A stretch of DNA of 39,768 nucleotides from ARS98 sp030744725 (GTDB lineage: Bacteria; Planctomycetota; Planctomycetia; Pirellulales; Pirellulaceae): NCBI GenBank assembly GCA_030744725.1, contig JASLPZ010000014.1:1-39768 (forward strand), written 5' to 3'. Below are positions 26,239 through 35,621 of this stretch, one piece after another. A program made the translations under genes and the position numbers. Under the pieces are notes generated by a model, which saw only the letters and a program-made list of their open reading frames with translations, was not told the origin of the DNA and searched no databases. Every line of letters starts with the position of its first letter. Position 1 is the stretch's first letter.

Positions 26239-27055
26239 CTGGCCACCTCCCATGATGCGTGTCTGTCCCCATTAGTCTCCATGTGGTCGGAAACTAGTTG
26301 CATTTGAGTCAAGTTTTCGCGACGGGCGCCGACCGCAGGTTGGTCGGGGAGCAGGTTAACAAGACCGAGTGGTAGCTCGGATTGGTTCGACGCCCTGCCT
26401 CGTTAGATTCTGGCAAGCCAGCGGCATTTTCGCAACAAGTTGCCCCGATTTACGTCTTACAACCAACGGAGTTTCTGATCGCTGGGAGGGAAGGTACAGC
26501 TTGAGTACGGTCGCCGAGCATTCGCGTCTGCCGCCGTGGAAACTGGCCAGGATCGCAGAAACAGGTGCACGTACGTCCACGATCTTCCGATCCAGGCGAC
26601 CCGGATGCTGTCGTGCGTTTTGCCTCGAAAGAACTGGAAGGTGCCAGTTCGGCGGTTTTGTACCGGTGTCATCGGTGAAATTCCACCCACTCGGAACGCC
26701 CCGTCCCCTGTGTTGGGCTCAGGAAGTTTTTGCGCGAGCGTCCAGGCACACCGCCACTGATACCGCCCAGTCAATCTATTCCCCCACGTCGATGGGATCG
26801 GGCGCAGAAAAGATCCGCCAGAGAAGGAGGAAAACCAGGAAAGACAGGAGTTTGTGGGCAAGCCTGCCGATTAAGGTCACTATTCCGAGAAAGCGGAAAA
26901 AAGTGGTTCTACGTTTTATACCGGACCGATAGTTAGTTTCAGCGAATTCTACGGGTGAGTCGTTTTGCATGGCTTGTAACGATCGAACGACCTCGTGGGG
27001 CCAGATTCCACATGGAAACCGCTGGCGTTTCATCTTGCATTGCGGAGAAGTCCAG
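26239..27055. other. About 800 bp without a convincing gene
   Basis: ORFs on both strands overlap here (plus 26369-26932, minus 26457-26861), but neither shows a recognisable domain, ribosome site or natural composition: the plus one is Cys/Arg/Trp-rich and ends in a run of basic residues. The only structure noticed is the 81-bp repeat at 26326-26406. A promoter for the outer-membrane protein gene must lie in the last 150 bases. Confidence 0.45.
26326..26406. repeat. 81-bp dispersed repeat, copy A
   Basis: This segment aligns without gaps to 37426-37506, with 61 of 81 bases identical by my count. The block CAGGTTGGTCGGGGAGC is perfectly conserved. A short hairpin is kept in both: here CGAGT-GGTA-GCTCG (stem with one T-G wobble), there CGAGC-GATA-GCTCG. 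No ORF is shared unambiguously, so its nature (IS remnant or structured RNA) is open. Confidence 0.6.
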
Positions 27056-28918
27056 ATGAAAACTGTAAGGAAGTGCTTCCTGGCTGTTTTGTCGACCGTG
27101 TCAGTTGCGGTTGCGGTTGCCGCATCCGGTGTACAGGCACAGTCGCTTCCAGGTGGCCAAGGCCTGAATCTCCAGAATGATGCTCGCATTTCACAGCCAG
27201 GCGCCCCTGTCGTCCCCGGAGCAGCAGTTGTGAGGGATGCGAATTCCCGCTCCGCTGCATTTGCGCCCGACGGAAACTTGCCGTTCAACCCAATCCGGCA
27301 GCATCCCCGTGTGATGCCTGGCGATGGTCTGCCACCAGTTGTTCGAGCACCGCAGAGCCGTCCGCCAGCCGAGTCATTTGCCGCGCCGCAAAACACTCAA
27401 GACGTTGGCCTGTCGCCGTTGCCGGAAATAACTCCTGCAGTTGGCGCAGTACCGGCACAAACCGGCCTCCGCGCACAACAGCAAATCCCACTACCCGCCG
27501 CTCAACTTGCTTCCAATGGACCGCCACTGGCCTACACGCCGGGCGGTGCAATTCCAACCTATGTCGTCCCGCCTGGCGCTCCCACGTTGCCCCAAGGTGG
27601 ATTCGGGCATCCGTCTGCTGTGCCACCGGGTTACGGTCAGGTGCCGTTTCAAATGCAACAAGCAACTTATTCCCAGCCAGCCATGGGCTATCCACAGGGA
27701 CCACCCATGGGCTATCCACAGGGTCCACCCCAACCGAACAATTGGGCGATGCCCGCCAGCTACGGCATGCCTCAGGCGTTCCCACCAGGTGTCGGTGGCA
27801 TTGCAGGTCCCGCCGGCAAACCTGGTGGCCAGTCGTTCTGCGGCAGCTGCGGTGGTAACGGCTGTGCAGATTGTGGTTACGATCACGGTTTTGGAGCAGG
27901 CGGCGGTTTCATGGCTGGCCTGCTGGGCCGCTTGCTGCCCTACTCAGAAGGCGGGCAATGCGCACCGCGATGGTACGACATCACCTTGGATGCGATGTAC
28001 CTGAAGCGTGAAAACGCTTCCCGTCGAGTTGACTTCACCGCCGACGGCCCGGGACCAGCTCCAAACATCATCATGAGCACGGAAGATCTGAATTTTGACG
28101 AGCAGCCCGGTGTTCGTCTTAATGCGGCCGTCCAGGTTCTCGCGACGGCAACTGCCGAATTCACCTACTACGGCCTCTTCAGCTGGTCTTCGTCCGACAG
28201 CCGATCAGATCCATTGGGCGGACTGTTTTCACCGATCACCAACTACGCAACCTTCCCACCCGGCGGTTTTCCACAGACCGATAACGCGATTTTTCACTCG
28301 ATCGCCTACTCTTCTTCCATGGATAACTTCGAATTGAACTTCCGGCGCCGCTACACCGCCCCGAATTGCCGCGTGCAAGCGTCCGTCCTGGCCGGTGTTC
28401 GCTATTTCTACCTGTTGGAAGACTTTCGTTACTTTACCGAAGGCAACGACACGGATCTCGTTACTCCGGGCAATCAAGCCGGCACCATGGATTATAATAT
28501 CCGCGCACGCAACAGCTTGACCGGCTTCCAAGTCGGTGCCGACCTGTGGAGCACGGTAGTCCCCGGAATTAAAGCCGGTGGAGAAATCAAGGCAGGTGTT
28601 TTTGGAAACTATGGAAACCAGACGACGGTCATTGATGTCACCGAGCCGAGCGCCACGTTCAACGAAAATGTCGACATGAACGACATCGCTGTCGTCGCCG
28701 ACGCGAATCTGATGGTGATCTGGCGGGTCAATCCAAACTGGACGGTTCGCGCCGGTTACTTTGGGCTGTATCTCGAAGGCATGGCCTTGGCACCAGAACA
28801 GTTCAATTCGTCCGCACCACCGAACCTGGTCTTCCCATCCCTGCGTACTTCGGCTGCCAATGACAACGGCACCGCGTTCTACCACGGTGGATTCGCCGGC
28901 ATAGAGTGGATGTGGTAA
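27056..28918 (+). CDS. BBP7-type outer-membrane beta-barrel protein with Pro/Gly-rich passenger
   Basis: The start at 27056 (MKTVRKCFLAVLSTVS...) follows GAGAAG at a good distance; an ATG 87 bases upstream would bury the signal peptide. The signal peptide is cleaved near VQA/QS (about residue 27). Residues about 30-300 are low-complexity and Pro/Gln/Gly-rich, with a direct repeat MGYPQGPPMGYPQGPPQ near 215-232 and a Cys-rich CGSCGGNGCADCG segment before the barrel. From about 315 (WYDITLDAMYLKRENAS) come alternating amphipathic strands typical of planctomycete BBP7-like barrels, with repeated aromatic pairs (YFYLLEDFRYFTEGND, TVRAGYFGLYLEGMALAPEQF) and a final WMW. The C-terminal aromatic residue fits Omp assembly. 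It would sit in the outer membrane; the substrate or ligand is unknown. Confidence 0.85.
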   Translation: MKTVRKCFLAVLSTVSVAVAVAASGVQAQSLPGGQGLNLQNDARISQPGAPVVPGAAVVRDANSRSAAFAPDGNLPFNPIRQHPRVMPGDGLPPVVRAPQSRPPAESFAAPQNTQDVGLSPLPEITPAVGAVPAQTGLRAQQQIPLPAAQLASNGPPLAYTPGGAIPTYVVPPGAPTLPQGGFGHPSAVPPGYGQVPFQMQQATYSQPAMGYPQGPPMGYPQGPPQPNNWAMPASYGMPQAFPPGVGGIAGPAGKPGGQSFCGSCGGNGCADCGYDHGFGAGGGFMAGLLGRLLPYSEGGQCAPRWYDITLDAMYLKRENASRRVDFTADGPGPAPNIIMSTEDLNFDEQPGVRLNAAVQVLATATAEFTYYGLFSWSSSDSRSDPLGGLFSPITNYATFPPGGFPQTDNAIFHSIAYSSSMDNFELNFRRRYTAPNCRVQASVLAGVRYFYLLEDFRYFTEGNDTDLVTPGNQAGTMDYNIRARNSLTGFQVGADLWSTVVPGIKAGGEIKAGVFGNYGNQTTVIDVTEPSATFNENVDMNDIAVVADANLMVIWRVNPNWTVRAGYFGLYLEGMALAPEQFNSSAPPNLVFPSLRTSAANDNGTAFYHGGFAGIEWMW

Positions 28919-29520
28919 GGGACGCCGGCGCGAAGACCGAAGCGTCCACGGTGCCTCGATACGCGTAACCGGCCTACGCGAGAATCAACAGGCTGTTAAC
29001 GGCCATTTGCCTGTCAACCGCCGTTCAGGTTGATTGCGGGCCCCCGAGGCGGCCGGAGCCTCTCCCACCGGCTCTCTCCGCACCTGCAAGAGGCCAATCC
29101 TGGTCAGAAACCGGTGATTCTTCCGCAAAACGGCCGAATCTGGCTTGTCTCCCGCTGACACATTTTACCCAGACCGTGGGAACGCGCGCCAGCTGGCCTC
29201 CGTCTAATCTGCGTTCGACATTTCGTTGACAGCTTGTGATGTCGGTTTATAATCGACAGATTATGTCCCACTAACTTGCCTATTCTTCCTATAATCACTT
29301 CCGGGTAACTTGCAGATCGTCCCGCCCCGTGTCGCAATTTGCTGCGAATTGGGTACGGCCTGCAGGGGATATGCCGATTGTAACGAGCGCGGAACTCCAG
29401 TTAACACGGTAGTTTCGGCAAATAAGTGGATTTAATTGCGGTGCGTAATTAGACTGATAGGCACAGTCCTTTTTCGACCAATCACCCACGTCTTGGCCTA
29501 GCCCAACAGGGGTACTCGTT
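28919..29520. other. About 600-bp intergenic region with a strong consensus promoter
   Basis: No gene is seen between the outer-membrane protein and the M36 gene. A GAGGC/GCCTC stem with 7-base loop lies at 29046-29062. The region contains the consensus-like promoter at 29226-29253, so the M36 transcript would have a leader of about 260 bases. Confidence 0.45.
29226..29253 (+). promoter_or_regulatory. Consensus sigma-70-type promoter upstream of the M36 gene
   Basis: TTGACA (29226-29231) and TATAAT (29248-29253) are both perfect consensus hexamers with a 16-base spacer. The promoter points toward the M36 gene, which starts about 260 bases beyond the expected transcript start. A further TATAAT at 29290-29295 has no matching -35 box. 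Confidence 0.65.
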
Positions 29521-32500
29521 GTGAATTCAGCCAATCGGGTCCAAAACCGTCTCAAAACGACCAATAAACGACGATCCTCCCGCGAGGCGAGCCATCGGCG
29601 TCGAATCCTGTTCGAGCAGTTGGAAGATCGTCGCCTGTTGGCGTTGACTGTCGCGGATTTTGGTGCGGAAGGGGAAGGCGGGTTTGCTCCTTCTCATGAC
29701 GGCGACCATCAGCACCGAAGCGGGTTGTTCTATTCGGCTCCGCGCCACTACGAAGGTAGCACGAGCGCGTACCTGACGCCCCCTCGATCAGGTGATCCGT
29801 TAACGATCGCCATGAGCTACCTGCGTCAAAACGCGTCGCGGTTTGGGCTGAATTCGAGCGACATGGAAGATGCGATTGTCAAATCGCAGTACCGCAGCGA
29901 GAACACCGGTGTAACGCATATTGCATTGCGCCAAACACATAATGATCTTGAGGTTCAAGCCGCCGACATTTTGGTCAACGTCATGTCGGATGGTCGGATT
30001 TTGGATGTCTCCAGCACGTTCGTCCCGAATCTGGCATCCGCAGGGGTGAATGGCGCACAGACGTCAGTTGGTGCCGCCGCCGCATTCTCTCAGTTTGCGC
30101 AAGAGTTTGGTTTCGAACTGGACTCCGAACCGCGCGTGGTCGATTTCGAGGGTGGTGCGGCCAGCAAAACGATTCTTTCGACGGGTGGTTTGGCGGAACG
30201 AAACGTTGTCGCCGAGTTGGTTTACGTACCGATCGACGATGGTGGCCAGCCGGGCATCGAGCTTGCCTGGAGTCTCAATGTGCAGATGCTGCGGCAAAAT
30301 CACTGGTATTCGGCCAGCATGAGCGCCGAAGGTGGCGGCAACCTGTACTTCGAAGACTGGGTCTGCAACGCTTCTTACAACGCGCTTCCGATTCCCAATG
30401 AGAGTCCGCTTGATGGCACGGGGCGCGAGATTATCGTCGATCCTCACGACCCAGAGCAGTCGCCGTTTGGATGGCACGATGCGGATGGTCGGCCCGGTCC
30501 GGAGTTTCCCGACACGCGTGGCAACAACGTTGATGCTCGTGAAGACCGCGCGAACAATTCAGGCACCACGGGCAATCCTGCACCAACAAACCGGCCCAAC
30601 GGTGGTGCAAATCTCAACTTCGATTTCCCCTTGGATCTTGCGCAATCGCCAGTCGGATACACCGACGCGTCGATCACGAATCTATTTGTCTGGACTAACA
30701 TCGCCCACGATATTTTTGGCAAGGCCGGCTTCACCGAAGACGCAGGAAACTTCCAGGCCACAAACTACACTCGTCGTGGTCTGGAGGGTGACCCAGTCTT
30801 GGCCTTGGGGCAGGTTGCCGATGACGGGCTTGTGGCGGGCAACAACGCTTTCTTCGCGACTCCGCCGGATGGCCTACAGCCGACGATGTCCATGTTCACG
30901 ATCGATCTGGACCTGTCGGATTTCATTGTAGACAGTGCGAATACTGGCGGTATCCCGCCAACCTACTCCCCACGACGTGATTTTGACTTCGCCCCCGACG
31001 TCATAATCCACGAATATGGTCATGGCGTCACGAATCGCCTGACTGGAGGCCCGGCCAACGCGGGTGCCCTCAATGCGTTACAAAGCGGTGGCATGGGAGA
31101 AGGCTGGAGCGATTATTTTGGGCTCCACGTTTTGCAGCGACCGACCGACCAGAAGAACGACGCATACCCGGTGGGCAGCTATGTAATGGGCCCCAATCCG
31201 CTCACCAATACCGGGATTCGTCGCTTCCCATACAGTTTCGACATGGGGATCAATCCGCTCACGTATGCCGAGTTTAACGGCGGTGGTTTCGCGATTCCCA
31301 ACGACGAAGTTCACAATTCCGGCGAGATCTGGGCTCAGACGTTGTGGGACATGCAATGGTTGTTGATCGACAAGTATGGTTACGATCCCGACGTATACAA
31401 CGGCACGGGCGGCAACAATCTGGCATTCCAGTTGGTCATGACTGGTCTGACACTTCAACCGGCCAACCCATCCTTCCTGGAAGCGCGCGACGCGATTCTG
31501 CGAGCCGATTTCATCGAGAACCAGGGCGTCAATCACAAGGAAATCTGGGAAGCCTTTGCGCGTCGCGGGATGGGCTTCAGTGCGGATGACGATCTTACCA
31601 ATGGCCCGATCGCAGCGACGTCAAATCAAGTTCAGGCTGCATTTGACATGCCGCCAAGTCCGGCCTTTATCACCGGTAACGTCTGGGACGACATCAACGC
31701 CAATGGACTAGATGACAACGAACCTGGTATTGCAAATTGGGAAGTCTATATCGACCTGAACAACGACGGAACACGAGATCCATTGGAACCCTCTACGTTG
31801 ACCGACGCCAACGGAGACTACTCATTCGAGTTGTATGCGCCAGCCACATTGCGGATCGCTGAGACCTTGCAGGTCGGTCGTTCCCAAACCTATCCGCAAA
31901 ACAACGGCTCCCACACGGTTTCGGTCAACGGTGGAATCACTGTGGACAATGTGGACTTTGGAATTCGAGACGACACCGTCCAATCCAAGGGCGTCAAGTT
32001 TCACGATTTGGATAATGACGGGCGCAAAGACGACGGCGAACCCGGCATCCCGGGTTTCTGGGTCTATATCGACCTTGACGACGATGGACGCCTGGACATG
32101 GGCGAGCCGACAGCGATCACTCAAGAAGATGGCACCTACGAACTTTCCATTGATCTCAACGGCACGTTCAAGGTCCGCGAACTCAACATGGCCGGTTGGA
32201 TCCAAACACTGCCCGGCGGGACCGAACAGGCACATACGGTCTCAGTGACCAACGGCTCGCTGAACTTGAACTTGAATTTCGGAAACATAGCCGCCATCGA
32301 CTACGGCGATGCGCCTGAATCATACGGCACTTCGATTGCTGCCGATGGTGCCTCGCATGGCTATCAGCCCGGCCTCAGTATCGGCGATTTTGTCGATGTG
32401 GAAGCTGACGGCGTCCCGTCTGATAACGCGGACTCGGATGATTTGAACCAGAATGTTGACGACGAAGACGGCGTCACATTCAACACAATTTTCTTCCCAG

Positions 32501-35262
32501 GTTCCGAAAGCGAGTTTGAAGTTACGCTGGCCACGGGCACAAATTCCCCAGCTCGACTTAATGCCTGGTTCGACTTCAACCGCGATGGCGACTTTGATGA
32601 TGCCGGGGAACAGGTGATCACCGCGGACCGCAAGGGGACCGGCACCTACACCTACACGATCACCGTTCCGGATAATGCGGTGCCTGGCCTGACCTACGCC
32701 CGTTTCCGTTACGGTTACGAGGGCGGCATCGGACCAACCGGACCGGCCAGAGCCGGCGAAGTGGAAGACTATGTCGTGCGGATTCTGAGCGATACGCCCC
32801 ACGCCGTTGATGATCGTGCCACGGTAGACCAAGACAGCAACACAAATCAGATTCTTGTACTGGCAAATGACGTTTCGAGTCTCAATGGCCCGATCTTTGT
32901 CTCAGCCGTCGGCACACCGAACCGTGGTGGTCGCGTCGAGATTTCCGCGGGCGGTGCGTTTGTTACCTACACGCCGCCAATTGGTTTCTCAGGCAATGAG
33001 ACGTTTTCCTATACGATTAAAGATGGCGCTGGACTCGAGGACATGGCCAATGTCTCGGTCACGATCGATCCTTCTCGGACTGAGCCCCTCGCACTCGACG
33101 ATTCATACGAAGTGCAGAGTGGCACGTCCAACAACGAACTAGCTGTGCTGGACAACGACCTTCGCGGGCAAAACGGGGACAACGAACTGATCGATGTAAC
33201 GCCCGCCAGCTTGGGATTTGTCTCGATCGACCGAAAGGGGACCCCCGATTTCGACGACGATGTCCTACTGTACACGCCGAACCCAGGTGCTAGCGGGACG
33301 GATCAGTTTTTCTACACCATTCAGGACCAACGTCCCGTTGCCGATGGTGGCCCCGTTCAACGAAGCGCGACGGTGACCGTCCACATCCAACCAGGCGACA
33401 TGGCCGACGATCTGGTCCAATATCGGATTCAGACCGTTGACGCCTCAGGAACGCCCACGAACACAGTGCTAGTCGGTGACCAGTTCGGCCTTCAGGTTTA
33501 CGTTAAGGACTTGCGCTTAGACGATGGCGACGGCGAGCCAATCGATCGACGAGGCGTCGCGGCAGGCTACCTGGACGTGCTCTACGACTCCAACTTCGTC
33601 TCGGTCGCCGGCAACATCGTGTATGGGCCGGACTATGGAAATGTACCATCGGGAAACCTCTCCGTTCCCGGCTTGATCGATGAAGTGGGTGCCTTCCAAA
33701 CTGGGACCAATCCTCTCGGTGCGGCTGATCTCCTGTTGTTCTCAATTCCGATGAATGCCAACGCGAGAGGCAGCGCCGTATTTAAGGGTGACCCGGCAGA
33801 TATTTCTCCGTTCAACGACACGCTGCTGTTCGAACCGCCTCAGCCAGTCGATGTTCAACACCATAGATTCATCAACACTGCGGTAACGGGTCCGGAACTC
33901 AACCACATACTCAAAATTGAGAACCCAGAGGGGTTGCCGCAGGCGGTCGATAATACTTTCCATGTTGATCTCAACAGCTCCGAGAATGAATTCGACGTTC
34001 TGGCAAACGACGTTGAACCAGCCGGCCTGGCACTGACGATTACCGAGATTGGAACACGCAGCGACGGCGGTACGGTGTTGATCACCAATAGTGGAACTAC
34101 ACTTAGCTATTCGCCCCGTGCCGGTTTTAACGGCACCGAGCAGTTCACCTACACCATGCAGAACGCCGACCTCGTGGAGGCCACTGCTACCGTCTCGGTG
34201 CAGGTCGGCACCAGCGCCAAAGACATTAATATTCGCCTAGAAACGACCGATAATACTGGATCGGTGCTCACGGAAATCGCCCAGGGCTCAACTTTCCAGT
34301 TGCAAGTTTATGTCCAAGATGTGCGTCTCGACGATGGCGATGGGGACGGGACCGACGAACGTGGCGTGTTTGCAGGCTACGTGGACCTCTTGCTGAACTC
34401 GGATCTCGTTTCCACGATCGCCGACAGTTCAAACACGCTCGGCTTTGATGTCACATTTGGTCCGTTCTACCCTAACGGACAGTCCGGCGTATCATCGACC
34501 AATATTGTCGACGAGCTGGGGGCATTTCAGGCATCCCTGAATCCGCTTGGTCCGACTGAGCAACACTTGGCGACGATCACGTTGCGTGCCGATGCAGCCG
34601 GCGTCGCTGAGTTCTTCTCGGATCCTGCCGACATTTCTCCTTTGCACGACTCGCTGCTGTTCGAGCCAACCGATCCTGTTGACATCGATCGCATCAATCT
34701 TGGCTTCACGTCCATCACCGTGACAGGCGGCACTGGGGAGGGCGAATCTCCCTTCCAGAATCCACGCAACCGACACGATGTCGATGATAACGGCGAAGTC
34801 ACACCGCGTGATGTACTGCTGGTGATCAATCGACTTAACAACCACAACGCGGCCGTTGGAGAAGGCGAACATGGCGAGATGGTCTACTACGACGTCAACG
34901 GTGATGGCTTAGGAACCCCCATCGACGCCCTGAATGTGGTCAACTACCTAAACTCGCATAGCAGTTCGGGAAGTGAAGGTGAAGGCGGTTTACCCGAACT
35001 GGGTGATGTTTCGAAAGACCCGGCCAGCGTCTTGCACAACCCGCCATTGTTTGTCAGCCAACCTCAATATGCCACTCGGATCGAAGCCGCGACAACACCC
35101 AACACACTCGTCACGGCACCAGCCGCAAGCCAATCGACACAACCTGCGGTCGAAGATCACAACACGCTGTTCGCCGACTGGAATCGCGATCCTGAGGAAG
35201 AGGATGGACCCGCCCTGGAACTGTTTGAAGCCTTGGCACTTGACGACACCATGACCGAATAG
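29521..35262 (+). CDS. Giant exported M36 (fungalysin-like) metallopeptidase with cohesin-like and dockerin modules
   Basis: The protein is 1913 aa from GTG 29521. It begins with a basic segment and the planctomycete LFEQLEDRRLLA motif (about 30-41). Residues about 45-250 are a propeptide-like region. The M36 domain (about 270-690) has HEYGH at 497-501 and Glu527 in MGEGWSD, the zinc ligands. B-type (SdrD-like) repeats begin near 717 (ITGNVWDDINANGLDD) and 824. A GEVED domain runs from about 927 (DYGDAPESYG) to 1085 (AGEVEDYVVRI). Ig-like repeats start near 1095, 1191 and 1469. Two homologous cohesin-like modules begin near 1299 and 1570 and end in matching GDPADISPFNDTLLFEP and SDPADISPLHDSLLFEP. 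A type I dockerin (about 1745-1815) has two Ca-binding loops, DVDDNGEVTPRD and DVNGDGLGTPID. It may be a self-assembling or matrix-attached protease. Confidence 0.9.
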   Translation: MNSANRVQNRLKTTNKRRSSREASHRRRILFEQLEDRRLLALTVADFGAEGEGGFAPSHDGDHQHRSGLFYSAPRHYEGSTSAYLTPPRSGDPLTIAMSYLRQNASRFGLNSSDMEDAIVKSQYRSENTGVTHIALRQTHNDLEVQAADILVNVMSDGRILDVSSTFVPNLASAGVNGAQTSVGAAAAFSQFAQEFGFELDSEPRVVDFEGGAASKTILSTGGLAERNVVAELVYVPIDDGGQPGIELAWSLNVQMLRQNHWYSASMSAEGGGNLYFEDWVCNASYNALPIPNESPLDGTGREIIVDPHDPEQSPFGWHDADGRPGPEFPDTRGNNVDAREDRANNSGTTGNPAPTNRPNGGANLNFDFPLDLAQSPVGYTDASITNLFVWTNIAHDIFGKAGFTEDAGNFQATNYTRRGLEGDPVLALGQVADDGLVAGNNAFFATPPDGLQPTMSMFTIDLDLSDFIVDSANTGGIPPTYSPRRDFDFAPDVIIHEYGHGVTNRLTGGPANAGALNALQSGGMGEGWSDYFGLHVLQRPTDQKNDAYPVGSYVMGPNPLTNTGIRRFPYSFDMGINPLTYAEFNGGGFAIPNDEVHNSGEIWAQTLWDMQWLLIDKYGYDPDVYNGTGGNNLAFQLVMTGLTLQPANPSFLEARDAILRADFIENQGVNHKEIWEAFARRGMGFSADDDLTNGPIAATSNQVQAAFDMPPSPAFITGNVWDDINANGLDDNEPGIANWEVYIDLNNDGTRDPLEPSTLTDANGDYSFELYAPATLRIAETLQVGRSQTYPQNNGSHTVSVNGGITVDNVDFGIRDDTVQSKGVKFHDLDNDGRKDDGEPGIPGFWVYIDLDDDGRLDMGEPTAITQEDGTYELSIDLNGTFKVRELNMAGWIQTLPGGTEQAHTVSVTNGSLNLNLNFGNIAAIDYGDAPESYGTSIAADGASHGYQPGLSIGDFVDVEADGVPSDNADSDDLNQNVDDEDGVTFNTIFFPGSESEFEVTLATGTNSPARLNAWFDFNRDGDFDDAGEQVITADRKGTGTYTYTITVPDNAVPGLTYARFRYGYEGGIGPTGPARAGEVEDYVVRILSDTPHAVDDRATVDQDSNTNQILVLANDVSSLNGPIFVSAVGTPNRGGRVEISAGGAFVTYTPPIGFSGNETFSYTIKDGAGLEDMANVSVTIDPSRTEPLALDDSYEVQSGTSNNELAVLDNDLRGQNGDNELIDVTPASLGFVSIDRKGTPDFDDDVLLYTPNPGASGTDQFFYTIQDQRPVADGGPVQRSATVTVHIQPGDMADDLVQYRIQTVDASGTPTNTVLVGDQFGLQVYVKDLRLDDGDGEPIDRRGVAAGYLDVLYDSNFVSVAGNIVYGPDYGNVPSGNLSVPGLIDEVGAFQTGTNPLGAADLLLFSIPMNANARGSAVFKGDPADISPFNDTLLFEPPQPVDVQHHRFINTAVTGPELNHILKIENPEGLPQAVDNTFHVDLNSSENEFDVLANDVEPAGLALTITEIGTRSDGGTVLITNSGTTLSYSPRAGFNGTEQFTYTMQNADLVEATATVSVQVGTSAKDINIRLETTDNTGSVLTEIAQGSTFQLQVYVQDVRLDDGDGDGTDERGVFAGYVDLLLNSDLVSTIADSSNTLGFDVTFGPFYPNGQSGVSSTNIVDELGAFQASLNPLGPTEQHLATITLRADAAGVAEFFSDPADISPLHDSLLFEPTDPVDIDRINLGFTSITVTGGTGEGESPFQNPRNRHDVDDNGEVTPRDVLLVINRLNNHNAAVGEGEHGEMVYYDVNGDGLGTPIDALNVVNYLNSHSSSGSEGEGGLPELGDVSKDPASVLHNPPLFVSQPQYATRIEAATTPNTLVTAPAASQSTQPAVEDHNTLFADWNRDPEEEDGPALELFEALALDDTMTE

Positions 35263-35345
35263 GTCGGCGGATGGCGCCCAGACGAGATGCTCTGGTCGCG
35301 CCCAACCTGTCAGGTAGGGCCGAATTATCAGGTGAGGCCAAGTTG

Positions 35346-35510
35346 TCAATCGCTGTGCCGCGACTTCACGATGAACTCCGCGTCGTCTCCAGGTATCAGT
35401 TCTACGCCAACCGAGCTTAAGAACTCGACGAGCGATTCACCGATTACCTTGGCCTCGTCATTCGTACGTAATGGGCCGACAATGAGGTTCTTCAGAACAA
35501 TTAGTGTGTT
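35346..35510 (-). pseudogene. Truncated coding remnant, about 54 codons, no start codon
   Basis: The minus-strand frame reads NTLIVLKNLIVGPLRTNDE... and ends ...FIVKSRHSD before a TGA. It contains no in-frame ATG and is closed on the 5' side by a TAA at 35511-35513, exactly where the REP hairpin region begins. Codon use (many GTC, GAC, GCC, CTC) looks coding. It resembles the C-terminal part of a small alpha/beta protein, but I cannot name the family. Disruption by REP/IS insertion is likely; a real short gene with a non-ATG start is the alternative. Confidence 0.4.
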
Positions 35511-35515
35511 TTAAA

Positions 35516-35532
35516 CCCACGGCCTACGGCCG
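35516..35532. repeat. REP-like hairpin CACGGCC-TAC-GGCCGTG
   Basis: A perfect 7-bp stem with TAC loop lies immediately left of the IS200 gene leader. Related hairpins occur at 36124-36140 (the same sequence) and 36162-36180 (CCCACGGTC-TGC-GACCGTGGG), where the stem differs by compensating changes. These are typical of elements moved by RAYT proteins. Confidence 0.75.
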
Positions 35533-35591
35533 TGCGACCCTAATAGGCTCTGCCGGTCCGGCGTGAATAGAATACGCTCCATCTCCGTTCA

Positions 35592-35605
35592 AGCCCCGCT
35601 GGGCT
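35592..35605 (+). promoter_or_regulatory. Leader hairpin of the IS200-type transposase
   Basis: AGCCC-CGCT-GGGCT forms a stem-loop directly before the ribosome site AGGAG of tnpA. IS200 elements carry such a leader hairpin, which acts as the left-end recognition structure or limits translation. The similar AGCCCC-AGC-GGGGCT at 36067-36081 would be the right-end counterpart. Confidence 0.5.
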
Positions 35606-35621
35606 AGAGGAGACAGAGCGC

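Larger units (their letters stand above)
35263..35621. other. Start of the mobile-element island
   Basis: This stretch holds a coding remnant on the minus strand (35346-35510), a REP-like hairpin at 35516-35532 and the leader of the IS200 gene. No other feature was recognised. Confidence 0.5.

Noticed and set aside
26330..26400. tRNA-like appearance of copy A of the 81-bp repeat (GGTAGCTCGG, GGTTCGA)
   Set aside because: The arm order and length do not fit a tRNA, no anticodon arm can be drawn, and copy B has lost the GGTTCGA element.
26369..26932. 187-codon plus-strand ORF upstream of the outer-membrane protein gene
   Set aside because: Composition is unnatural (many Cys, Trp, Arg, basic tail), it starts within the 81-bp repeat and overlaps a minus-strand ORF of equal plausibility; treated as non-coding.
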